This document shows, one piece after another, positions 1-5,122 of a stretch of DNA of 5,122 nucleotides; within the stretch, counting starts at the first letter, position 1; every line of letters begins with the position of its first letter. The translations under genes were made by a program, and so were the position numbers. The stretch comes from Chloroflexota bacterium (lineage in GTDB: Bacteria > Chloroflexota > Dehalococcoidia > Lucifugimonadales > UBA3495): the NCBI GenBank assembly GCA_022561675.1, contig JADFQT010000190.1, positions 1 through 5,122 on the forward strand, in the 5' to 3' direction. The notes beneath the pieces are model-generated. The model was not told the origin of the DNA and did not search any database. It saw only the letters and a program-made list of their open reading frames with translations.

Positions 1-51
1 TCGGCAATAGGCAGTATGTTAGTTTGCGCAACCTGAAGGAGCAAAATCCTT

Positions 52-130
52 CGTCACACCGGCTTACGCCGGTGTCCAGGAAAGTACATTCCGCACTGTT
101 CCCTGGATTCCGGCGAAAGCCGGAATGACG
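52..130. repeat. Inverted pair of a dispersed hairpin repeat
   Basis: Two copies of a 29-base unit lie head to head: 52-80 on the plus strand and 102-130 on the minus strand, 21 bases apart. Each copy has the form CGTC-hairpin-CCAGG. The first hairpin is ACACCGGC/GCCGGTGT with loop TTAC (56-75). The second, read on the plus strand, is ATTCCGGC/GCCGGAAT with loop GAAA (107-126). The copies match at 24 of 29 positions, and four of the five differences are two compensated stem pairs. Units of this general form (CCGGC...GCCGG with a CCAGG flank) occur as intergenic repeats in many bacteria. The pair lies about 100 bases beyond the stop of the transporter gene, so it could also help end its transcript, but there is no T-run. 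The structure is certain; its role is unknown. Confidence 0.85.
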
Positions 131-229
131 GTGTTGGCAACACTGGCCAATCCGACGTCGATGTAGATACCACCTTGGCTTTGGTTTAGTTATATACCCG
201 AACTCTGCGGGTTTCACCTGGGTATTAGT

Positions 230-1570
230 TCAGGATACCTGCTGGCTCATCCTCGGCGGCGGAGGACGCCGGGCCAGCGCAAAAGCGAAGGCGCTGACGA
301 CGAAAAGAGGGGCCAGGGTAGCCAGCGCCACGTCATAACTGCCGGTGGTATCTCGTATCCAGCCGGCGTAGATGGGGAAAATAATCAGGCCGATATTGTG
401 GAAAACGCTCATAAACCCCATCAGGCTGGCGAACCGGCGTCGCCCGAAATAGTCTCCCACCATAATCCAGTTTACCGAGGTCACGCCCTCCACCACCGCC
501 AGGCATAACACGAAAATCACCACACCTACAACGGAGTCGGTCACCACCAGGGTGACCAGAGCCACGGCTCCCAGATTCTGCCCGATGAAAAGCAGCTTCC
601 TTGGCGCCAGTTTGTCACCCGCCACTCCCAGCAGGAATCGCAATGGTATGGCCAAAAAAAACATCAGAGAGGCATAGAAAGCCGCCGTCTGAGGACCCAA
701 GCCTTCGTCCTCGAGAATCGGAAATAGATGCACTATGACGGCGTTGGTCGCCGACACCCGAGTCACAACCCCCAGAAGAATCAACCAAAAAGTGCGGGTG
801 CGGAGAGCCTGGCGTACCGTGAATTCTGCCGGCTGGTCATCTAAGACCCGGTCTGGGGCCCGATCCGGGGGCTGTCCAGATCGGGCGGAGCGAGATGGCG
901 CAGCGGCGGGACGGCTTACGCGGTCGCCGTCGGGCAGGAGACCCATATCTTCCGGCTTGCTGCGGATAACCAGAGACACCGGCAGGCTAACCAATCCGAC
1001 GAAGAATCCAGCATAAAGCATGGTCTCGCGCCAGCCCAGCTGAGCGATTCCCCAGCCCAACAGAGGCACAACGATGGCACCGCCACCGGCGAAGGCGGTC
1101 ATTAGAGTGGACATGGCCAGTGCCTTGCGACGGATGAACCACTGATTCACCGTGGCCATCAGGGTCTGACCCAATCCAGCGGTTTTGCCTATGGAGACCA
1201 CCCCGACGAAGATAACCACCAGCTGCCAATATGTGGTCGCCTGAGACAACAGGATCATGCCGATGGCGGCGAAGAAGCCGCCAAAGATGATCAGGGGTCT
1301 GGAACCATAGCGGTCCACCAGCCAGCCCACCAGCGGGCCGCCCATACCGCCTTCCGCCCGGGCCAGTCCGAATACCAGAGACATCTGGGTGTAGTTGATT
1401 CCCAGCGCCGCCCGGATTGGCTGGAAGAAAATGGGAAATCCGCTGGAGATGGCGCCATTGCCAACCATGCCCTGGATGGAGGCGGCTGCAACAACCCACC
1501 AACCATAAAAAAAGCGGCTCTGACGACCGCTTACACCGGGCCCAGGGTTACTTTCCGACGTCGCCTGCAT
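230..1570 (-). CDS. Major facilitator superfamily (MFS) transporter, substrate unknown
   Basis: This 446-residue protein has the length and layout of a 12-helix MFS permease acting in the cytoplasmic membrane. The first helix follows an FYGWWVV entry (21-27). The loop between helices 2 and 3 holds the MFS signature GWLVDRYGSRP (82-92). A second-half copy, GVAGDKLAPRK, sits at 315-325 between helices 8 and 9. A charged and proline-rich central loop (about 204-255) separates the two six-helix bundles, and the C terminus is a short RRPPPPR tail. The FYGWWVV start with a GxPIFF segment is typical of MFS_1 proteins often labelled oxalate/formate or monocarboxylate-like, but that does not fix the substrate. 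The ATG is preceded by AGGAAA five bases upstream, supporting this start. It is transcribed divergently from the endonuclease III gene and appears monocistronic in this window. No neighbour suggests its cargo. The family call is firm; the substrate is not known. Confidence 0.93.
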   Translation of the reverse strand: MQATSESNPGPGVSGRQSRFFYGWWVVAAASIQGMVGNGAISSGFPIFFQPIRAALGINYTQMSLVFGLARAEGGMGGPLVGWLVDRYGSRPLIIFGGFFAAIGMILLSQATTYWQLVVIFVGVVSIGKTAGLGQTLMATVNQWFIRRKALAMSTLMTAFAGGGAIVVPLLGWGIAQLGWRETMLYAGFFVGLVSLPVSLVIRSKPEDMGLLPDGDRVSRPAAAPSRSARSGQPPDRAPDRVLDDQPAEFTVRQALRTRTFWLILLGVVTRVSATNAVIVHLFPILEDEGLGPQTAAFYASLMFFLAIPLRFLLGVAGDKLAPRKLLFIGQNLGAVALVTLVVTDSVVGVVIFVLCLAVVEGVTSVNWIMVGDYFGRRRFASLMGFMSVFHNIGLIIFPIYAGWIRDTTGSYDVALATLAPLFVVSAFAFALARRPPPPRMSQQVS

Positions 1571-1606
1571 TACAGTTTCCTGTTTGGGTGGCCCACCACA
1601 TTGGGG

Positions 1607-1616
1607 ATTACGTAAT
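1607..1616. promoter_or_regulatory. Perfect 10-bp palindrome in the MFS leader, possible operator
   Basis: ATTACGTAAT is a perfect palindrome located between the candidate MFS transcription start and its ribosome-binding site, a place where a repressor could block transcription. A 10-bp palindrome is expected several times by chance in 5 kb, so only the position makes it notable. Confidence 0.2.
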
Positions 1617-1648
1617 GGAGTTGCTGGAAATGGTTCACCGCAGCGGCT

Positions 1649-1657
1649 ATTCTAACA
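1649..1657 (-). promoter_or_regulatory. Candidate extended -10 promoter for the MFS gene
   Basis: On the minus strand this reads TGTTAGAAT, an extended -10 (TGn followed by a hexamer matching TATAAT at 5 of 6). The position 17 bases upstream holds CAAAAT, a poor -35, so the call rests on the extended -10 alone. Transcription would start near 1642 and give a leader of about 70 bases before the ATG at 1570. Confidence 0.3.
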
Positions 1658-1702
1658 GAACTCCGCACCGGATTTTGCGCCAGCAAAAGGTAATATACCT
1701 TG

Positions 1703-1750
1703 GCCGACCCTGCTACCCAAACAGCCGAGTTCCTTGAGCCGAGGGTCGGC
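1703..1750. repeat. 8-bp inverted repeat reaching into the nth promoter
   Basis: GCCGACCC (1703-1710) and GGGTCGGC (1743-1750) are exact reverse complements with 32 bases between them. The right arm falls in the spacer between the -35 and -10 of the promoter for the downstream genes. AGCCGAG is also directly repeated at 1723-1729 and 1737-1743. Such a pair could be a two-site operator or could form a cruciform or hairpin. No regulator gene is in the window. The sequence match is certain; function is speculative. Confidence 0.3.
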
Positions 1751-1762
1751 GGATGCTAGAAT
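1734..1762 (+). promoter_or_regulatory. Promoter for the nth-argC transcript
   Basis: TTGAGC (1734-1739, 4 of 6 to the -35 consensus), a 17-base spacer and TAGAAT (1757-1762, 5 of 6 to the -10 consensus) form a standard sigma-70-type promoter. A TGC just before the hexamer makes it an extended -10. The predicted start is near 1769, giving a leader of about 87 bases to the GTG at 1856. It is the best promoter match I found in this intergenic region. Confidence 0.5.
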
Positions 1763-1768
1763 CGGGCA

Positions 1769-1823
1769 ATGGTCAGTCCTAACGGCGCACCCCAGGGAAA
1801 GATGGGCCGTTATGCCGGACCAT
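1769..1823 (+). promoter_or_regulatory. Two-stage hairpin at the 5' end of the nth-argC leader
   Basis: ATGGTC (1769-1774) pairs with GACCAT (1818-1823). Inside it TAACGGC (1780-1786) pairs with GCCGTTA (1806-1812). The two stems are separated by a symmetric 5 x 5 internal loop and capped by a 19-base loop containing CCCC and GGG runs. The outer stem begins at the transcription start predicted from the promoter. It matches no riboswitch class I know and has no T-run after it, so it is not an obvious attenuator. It could protect the transcript 5' end or bind a regulator. Confidence 0.4.
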
Positions 1824-1855
1824 AAAACTATTATCGCGGACCTCTGAGGATAAAG

Positions 1856-2716
1856 GTGGTTCCAGAAGCGCAGAAACCCACCGGCCAGACTACCGACCAG
1901 ACTACCGGAATCGAGATTCCAGAGATCATCCGGCTGTTGACCAGCAGCTACGGCCCCTTTCCCCCGGAACCGCGCCTGGAGCCGGCTCACGAGCTCACCT
2001 TTACAATTCTGTCCCAGCACACCTCCGACATCAATTCAGAGCGGGCCTTTCGAGGCCTGATGAACCGATTTGGCGACCTGGAGTCGGTGGCCAGAGCTGA
2101 AGTCTCGGAGATCGAGCTGGCCATCACCCGGGGTGGATTAGCGAAGGTTAAGGCCCCTCGCATTAAACAAATTCTGAATCGCATCTTGGAGCTTAACGGC
2201 TCCCTGGACCTCTCGTTCCTGGCGGAAATGCCCCTGTCTGAAGCCAAAGCCTGGCTGCGGCAGCTGCCGGGGATTGGACCCAAGTCGGCCGGAATCATCC
2301 TTAGCTTTTCCCTGGGCATGCCGGCCATGGCCATCGACACCCACATTTTTCGGGTATGTCAGAGGCTGGGGCTGATCGGACCCAAGGTCAACGCGGACAA
2401 AGCCCACGACTTGATGGAAGAAGCGGTGGATCCGGACCAGGTATTTAGCTTTCACATCGGGTTCATCACTCACGGGAGGCAGATTTGCAAGGCCCAGCGT
2501 CCCTTATGCTCCGAATGCGTATTGGCCTTTGCCTGCCCCTCTCGGGACCAGTTCCTATCCTTGACCCCCTCGGAATCTTCCGATACCCTGGACACTCCAA
2601 AAAAGCCAAAGGCCGCATCCAAACGGAAGGCGAGCACCAAGGGCAAGACGTCGTCCAAGAGGGTATCGGTGAGCCGATTGCCTCACTCGGCGCCGATGCC
2701 TGAGGACCAAAGATAA
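1856..2716 (+). CDS. nth: Endonuclease III-family DNA glycosylase/AP lyase with lysine-rich tail
   Basis: Base-excision repair enzyme of the HhH-GPD superfamily, expected to remove damaged pyrimidines and nick the abasic site. The helix-hairpin-helix is LPGIGPKSA (137-145) with the lysine K143 at the position used for Schiff-base chemistry. The catalytic aspartate is D161 in DTHIFRV. Four cysteines, C211, C218, C221 and C227, give the C-x6-C-x2-C-x5-C spacing of the [4Fe-4S] cluster loop. The N-terminal core carries ILSQHTSD (51-58) where E. coli Nth has an LSAQ-type motif, so substrate range may differ. At 286 residues it is about 75 longer than E. coli Nth. The excess is a short N-terminal lead and a low-complexity Lys/Ser/Thr tail (about 246-272). 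The GTG start has TGAGGA five bases upstream. The next gene, argC, follows by 16 bases in the same direction. Family call firm; exact lesion specificity not. Confidence 0.92.
   Translation: MVPEAQKPTGQTTDQTTGIEIPEIIRLLTSSYGPFPPEPRLEPAHELTFTILSQHTSDINSERAFRGLMNRFGDLESVARAEVSEIELAITRGGLAKVKAPRIKQILNRILELNGSLDLSFLAEMPLSEAKAWLRQLPGIGPKSAGIILSFSLGMPAMAIDTHIFRVCQRLGLIGPKVNADKAHDLMEEAVDPDQVFSFHIGFITHGRQICKAQRPLCSECVLAFACPSRDQFLSLTPSESSDTLDTPKKPKAASKRKASTKGKTSSKRVSVSRLPHSAPMPEDQR
1885..1907 (+). repeat. 12-bp tandem duplication in the nth 5' coding region
   Basis: CCAGACTACCG occurs at 1885-1895 and again at 1897-1907, a 12-base period. It keeps the frame and encodes the QTTDQTTG stretch in the N-terminal lead of the glycosylase, outside the conserved fold. 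It is probably a recent slippage duplication with no functional effect. Confidence 0.8.
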
Positions 2717-2735
2717 TGGAGGACCAAAGCTGGTG
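2702..2735 (+). repeat. Tandem 17-bp duplication of an RBS-plus-start unit before argC
   Basis: GAGGACCAAAGATAATG (2702-2718) is followed directly by GAGGACCAAAGCTGGTG (2719-2735), 14 of 17 bases alike. Each unit holds a GAGG ribosome-binding core, a 10-base spacer and a start codon (ATG at 2716, GTG at 2733). The first unit overlaps the end of the glycosylase gene, whose TAA (2714-2716) shares its last base with the ATG. The second unit ends on the argC start. Because the period is 17, the two starts are in different frames. Confidence 0.85.
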
Positions 2736-2736
2736 A
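2716..2736 (+). CDS. Possible six-codon coupling peptide between nth and argC
   Basis: ATG at 2716 opens a frame encoding MEDQSW and ending in TGA at 2734-2736. It overlaps the glycosylase stop (TAATG) at one end and the argC GTG start (GTGA) at the other. It has GAGG 10 bases upstream inside the preceding gene. Ribosomes finishing nth could reinitiate here and then again at argC, giving translational coupling. The frame is too short to judge as coding and may just be a by-product of the 17-bp duplication. Confidence 0.2.
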   Translation: MEDQSW

Positions 2737-3764
2737 AAGCTGGAATCATCAACGTGACGGGATACGCCGGTTCGGAGCTGGCGCGCATCCTCTACCGCCA
2801 CCCGGAGGTCGAGGTCATCTCGGTCACCGGACGCAGCGCCGCCGGGCAGAAGTTGGGTCAGGTGTTTCCCCATCTCGCCGCGCTGGACCTGGACATAACC
2901 GAAGAGCTGCAAGGCAACCTGGACATCGTCTTTTCCTCTCTGCCCCACAAAGCCAGCGCCGAGGCGGTGATTCCTTTGCTGAAGCAGGGGATCAAGGTGG
3001 TGGACATCAGCGCCGACTTCCGGCTGAAACGGGCGGAGCAGTATGAGGAGTGGTACGGTGTGGCTCATCCGGACCCCAGCTACCTGGAGGACGCGGTGTA
3101 CGGCCTTACCGAGCTGCACCAGGAGGAGGTTTCCGCGGCCCAGCTGGTAGCCAATCCAGGTTGCTTTTCCACCAGCGCCATTCTGGCCCTGGCGCCGGCG
3201 GTGAAGCTGGGACTTATCGAGCCGGACATTATCATCGACAGCAAATCCGGCGTTTCCGGCGCCGGCCGGGGCCTGAGCATGACCACCCACTTTTCGGAAG
3301 TCAACGAGAATACCCTGGCCTATGCTCTAGGCGGGCACCGCCACCTTCCAGAAATCGCCCAAGAGCTGTCCCTAATGACGGATGAGTCGCTGGACATCAC
3401 CTTCTTGCCGCACCTGGTACCGATGACCCGGGGGATTCTCAGCTCTTGCTACGCTCGATTGCGCCCGGAGCAGGCTGGGGAGGGCGCAACGGCCAGCAAG
3501 CGGGTGCGGGAAGCCTATGAGGAGTTCTACCGGGACCATCCCTTTGCCGTGGTAACCCCCCAGCCTCCCCAGACCAAGCAAACCCTGGGTAATAACCAGT
3601 GCCTGATTTACCCCACGGTGGACCACCGCACCGGGCGGCTGATAGTCATTAGCTGTCTGGACAATCTGGTCAAGGGCGCGGCGGGACAGGCGGTGCAGAA
3701 CATGAACCTGATGTGCCAATTGCCGCAGGAGACGGCTTTAGAGTCGTTGGCGGTGTACCCCTAG
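2733..3764 (+). CDS. argC: N-acetyl-gamma-glutamyl-phosphate reductase
   Basis: Third step of arginine biosynthesis: NADPH-dependent reduction of N-acetylglutamyl 5-phosphate to the semialdehyde, in the cytoplasm. The 343-residue length matches the long ArgC type. The N-terminal Rossmann turn is NVTGYAG (7-13), where the first glycine of the usual GxxGxxG is Asn. The catalytic cysteine is C144 in ANPGCFSTSA. SGVSGAGR (172-179) and GGHRHLPEI (200-208), with the active-site histidine region, follow. FLPHLVPMTRG (224-234) and the C-terminal CLDNLVKGAAGQAVQNMN (308-325) complete the family pattern. The GTG start follows GGAGG by 10 bases. It is probably cotranscribed with the glycosylase upstream. 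No argJ, argB or argD follows; the next genes are a tRNA and an integrase, so argC is detached from any arginine cluster on this side. Confidence 0.96.
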   Translation: MKAGIINVTGYAGSELARILYRHPEVEVISVTGRSAAGQKLGQVFPHLAALDLDITEELQGNLDIVFSSLPHKASAEAVIPLLKQGIKVVDISADFRLKRAEQYEEWYGVAHPDPSYLEDAVYGLTELHQEEVSAAQLVANPGCFSTSAILALAPAVKLGLIEPDIIIDSKSGVSGAGRGLSMTTHFSEVNENTLAYALGGHRHLPEIAQELSLMTDESLDITFLPHLVPMTRGILSSCYARLRPEQAGEGATASKRVREAYEEFYRDHPFAVVTPQPPQTKQTLGNNQCLIYPTVDHRTGRLIVISCLDNLVKGAAGQAVQNMNLMCQLPQETALESLAVYP

Positions 3765-3776
3765 ATATAGTAGAAT
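3747..3776 (+). promoter_or_regulatory. Promoter for tRNA-Glu, overlapping the end of argC
   Basis: TTGGCG (3747-3752, 4 of 6) and TAGAAT (3771-3776, 5 of 6) are separated by 18 bases. The predicted start near 3783 is about two bases before the mature tRNA. The -35 lies inside the last codons of argC. No terminator separates argC from the tRNA, so the tRNA could also be cut from the longer argC transcript. Confidence 0.45.
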
Positions 3777-3784
3777 CCTCCCGT

Positions 3785-3863
3785 GCCCCGGTCGTCTAGC
3801 CTGGTCTAGGACGCCACCCTTTCAAGGTGGAGATCAAGGGATCGAAGCCCTTCCGGGGTACCA
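3785..3863 (+). tRNA. tRNA-Glu (anticodon UUC), CCA encoded
   Basis: A full cloverleaf can be drawn. The acceptor stem is GCCCCGG (3785-3791) with CCGGGGT (3853-3859), ending in a G-U pair at 1-72. The D stem is GTCT/GGAC and the D loop contains GG. The anticodon stem is CCACC/GGTGG (3814-3818, 3826-3830) around loop CTTTCAA, giving anticodon TTC at 3821-3823. The variable loop is AGATC. The T stem is AAGGG/CCCTT (3836-3840, 3848-3852) around loop ATCGAAG. The discriminator is A (3860) and CCA is encoded at 3861-3863. The T loop has A at position 54 instead of the near-universal T, and G at position 60. The gene lies 20 bases after argC and 56 bases before an integrase, the usual setting of a tRNA used as an integration site. 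Confidence 0.95.
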
Positions 3864-3952
3864 CTCCTCCCTTCACAGCTACGAATTGACGGTTTTTTGC
3901 CTCCGGTGCGCCATGAAAAGTGACCGTCAAGCAGGTTTCTGATCTCCACCTT
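3824..3952. repeat. 13-bp inverted repeat linking tRNA-Glu to the integrase start
   Basis: AAGGTGGAGATCA (3824-3836), covering the end of the anticodon loop, the 3' anticodon stem, the variable loop and the first T-stem base of the tRNA, has an exact reverse complement at 3940-3952, inside codons 7-11 of the integrase. It could be part of an attachment or integrase-binding arrangement. In a read-through transcript the two could also pair and compete with tRNA folding. Exact match is certain; meaning is open. Confidence 0.6.
3886..3930. repeat. 8-bp inverted repeat enclosing the integrase start codon
   Basis: TTGACGGT (3886-3893) and ACCGTCAA (3923-3930) are exact reverse complements. The 29 bases between them contain a T6 run (3893-3898 including the arm's last base) and the integrase GTG (3920-3922). 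As RNA this would place the start codon in or at the base of a loop; as DNA it could be a recombinase or excisionase site. It is nested within the 13-bp repeat described for 3824-3952. Confidence 0.4.
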
Positions 3953-4957
3953 TTTGCGATTCGGCAGGCTGGAAAAGCCTTCCTGATCTCCCTCCAAGCC
4001 TCTAATCGCTACGCTAAGGGCTACCTGCGCGAGTTAGAGTTGGCGGTGGCTTTGCTGTCCGCTTTTGCTGAAGACAACGGCTGGCCAGAGGTCACCTTTC
4101 TTACTACAACCCACCTGGAAGAATACCTTCTTCACCTCCAGACTCGTCCTCGCTGGTTCGGTCGGCAGGGCAAGACCCAGCAGACCCCGTCCCAATCCTA
4201 CATAGAGACTCAATATCGTCGTCTTAAACGATTCTTCAACTGGCTGGTCCAACGGGGCCACGCGAAACGCAATCCGTTAGACCTCATACCGCACCCTCAT
4301 ATAGACGAAAAGGTAATTCCTACGGTCTCAGAAGCAGAGATGCGTAATTTGCTGCTGCTGGTAGACCCAAAGAACGGGCGTACGAGTCAGGAGCGGTTCT
4401 GCATGGTTCGTAATCGGGCAATTCTTTATCTCCTGTGGGACACCCCTGGTCGCCGCAACGAGTTGGCTACATTGACTCTAGACGCGGTGGACCTGGAGAC
4501 GGGGGCTATCCAAGTAATGGGGAAGGGAAGGCGAGAAAGATGGATGCCCATCGGGGACAAGGTTCGGGAGTTGTTAGGAGAGTACATACGATTGCGGGAC
4601 CAACTTACTCCCAATACTGACGCTCTTTGGGTGTCCGGAACCGGACGAGCTATCCAGCCCAGCTGGCTTTACAACATGTTGAAAAGGTTGGGAGAGAGGG
4701 CTGGCATCTCTGGTCTCCACACTCACCGATTTAGGCACACCTACGCTGTCACTGCTTTGAGGGAAGGGATGCCCGAAAAGGTGTTAGAAATAGTCGGTGG
4801 ATGGAGGAAGATACCGGATACCTACCTAAGAACTTTGGGAGATGAGGATGCTCGAAGGTTTCACCGGCAAATCAGCCCTGGGGACCGTCTAGGGAAAATG
4901 CCTAAGAATTCTACCGGGACCGATTCAAGTAGTCAGAGACCAAAGGGACGGCTCTGA
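3920..4957 (+). CDS. Tyrosine recombinase (site-specific integrase)
   Basis: DNA strand-exchange enzyme of the phage-integrase/XerC-XerD family, 345 residues. Residues about 15-125 form the helical core-binding domain. The catalytic domain follows with R178 (PGRRNEL), K202 (GKGRRERWMP), H269 and R272 (HRFRH), W295 (VGGW, at the histidine/tryptophan position) and nucleophile Y302 (DTYLR). All six positions are filled, so the enzyme is probably active. The C-terminal Ser/Arg/Lys-rich tail (about 325-345) is not conserved. GTG at 3920 is the first possible start, as an in-frame TGA lies at 3914, but it lacks a clear ribosome-binding site. An ATG at 3913 is out of frame by one base through an AAAA run, so a start error is possible. 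It starts 56 bases after tRNA-Glu and its lower GC suggests acquired DNA. Family call firm; whether phage, genomic island or other element is unknown. Confidence 0.93.
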   Translation: MTVKQVSDLHLFAIRQAGKAFLISLQASNRYAKGYLRELELAVALLSAFAEDNGWPEVTFLTTTHLEEYLLHLQTRPRWFGRQGKTQQTPSQSYIETQYRRLKRFFNWLVQRGHAKRNPLDLIPHPHIDEKVIPTVSEAEMRNLLLLVDPKNGRTSQERFCMVRNRAILYLLWDTPGRRNELATLTLDAVDLETGAIQVMGKGRRERWMPIGDKVRELLGEYIRLRDQLTPNTDALWVSGTGRAIQPSWLYNMLKRLGERAGISGLHTHRFRHTYAVTALREGMPEKVLEIVGGWRKIPDTYLRTLGDEDARRFHRQISPGDRLGKMPKNSTGTDSSSQRPKGRL

Positions 4958-4984
4958 GATATACTTGCCGACTCAAATAGTCAG
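4920..4984 (+). repeat. 17-bp direct repeat at the integrase 3' end
   Basis: CCGATTCAAGTAGTCAG (4920-4936, within the last integrase codons) and CCGACTCAAATAGTCAG (4968-4984, just after the stop) match at 15 of 17 positions with a 48-base period. Short direct repeats near an integrase gene can be arm-type integrase or excisionase binding sites. A local duplication is the plain alternative. Confidence 0.6.
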
Positions 4985-4987
4985 CTG

Positions 4988-5002
4988 GGGAATATTATTC
5001 CC
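4988..5002. repeat. Short hairpin after the integrase
   Basis: GGGAAT and ATTCCC form a perfect 6-bp stem around ATT, 30 bases after the integrase stop. The stem is AT-mixed and no T-run follows on either strand, so it is a poor intrinsic terminator. It may be a protein-binding palindrome or of no function. Confidence 0.3.
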
Positions 5003-5038
5003 AATGTTCGGAATTTAGTTCTCAATTTGGAAACCCTC

Positions 5039-5101
5039 GTGGCCCATATCATGAAAAAAGGCGGTTATCATGGCGCTCTTTCCCCTCCCCCCCTGGGCCA
5101 C
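5039..5101. repeat. 8-bp inverted repeat near the window's right edge
   Basis: GTGGCCCA (5039-5046) and TGGGCCAC (5094-5101) are exact reverse complements with 47 bases between them. On the minus strand the enclosed bases hold a purine-rich GGGGAGGGG stretch and then an ATG (5069-5071) opening an 18-codon frame that ends at 5015. I do not recognise the peptide. No other gene signal was seen in 4958-5122. Confidence 0.3.
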
Positions 5102-5122
5102 TAGCACGTACTTCAAAGGCAA

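Overview
The window looks like a piece of a moderately GC-rich bacterial chromosome. My best guess is Chloroflexota, perhaps a Dehalococcoidia-like or SAR202-like lineage. That rests only on the flavour of the MFS, endonuclease III and ArgC proteins and on a dispersed CCGGC/GCCGG hairpin repeat, so it is a weak inference; there is no marker gene here.

Layout. Positions 1-229 hold no gene. They carry an inverted pair of a hairpin repeat (52-130) and the 3' flank of the first gene. A 12-TM major facilitator transporter of unknown substrate is on the minus strand (230-1570). A 285-bp divergent intergenic region (1571-1855) separates it from a plus-strand pair. It contains a good extended -10 promoter and a structured leader for the plus-strand genes, and a weaker candidate promoter for the transporter. 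The pair is an endonuclease III-type DNA glycosylase with a lysine-rich tail (1856-2716) and argC (2733-3764). They are joined by a tandemly duplicated ribosome-binding-site/start-codon unit that creates a six-codon overlapping frame. A tRNA-Glu(UUC) gene with encoded CCA follows argC by 20 bases (3785-3863). A tyrosine recombinase begins 56 bases after the tRNA and reads away from it (3920-4957). The last 165 bases are non-coding, with several short repeats.

How it fits together. The left part is ordinary chromosome: transport, base-excision repair and arginine biosynthesis, with no shared pathway evident. The tRNA-Glu plus adjacent integrase is the classic left edge of an integrated element, so 3863 onwards is probably mobile DNA. 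The integrase sample I counted is clearly lower in GC (29/60 at 4201-4260) than argC (40/60 at 3061-3120), which fits. The partner attachment site and the element's cargo would lie beyond the right edge, so no complete new system can be claimed from this window.

The most unusual signals are four. The initiation region upstream of argC is duplicated. A 13-base inverted copy of tRNA-Glu sequence lies inside the first codons of the integrase. The tRNA has an atypical A54 T-loop. The repeat pair at 52-130 has compensatory base changes.
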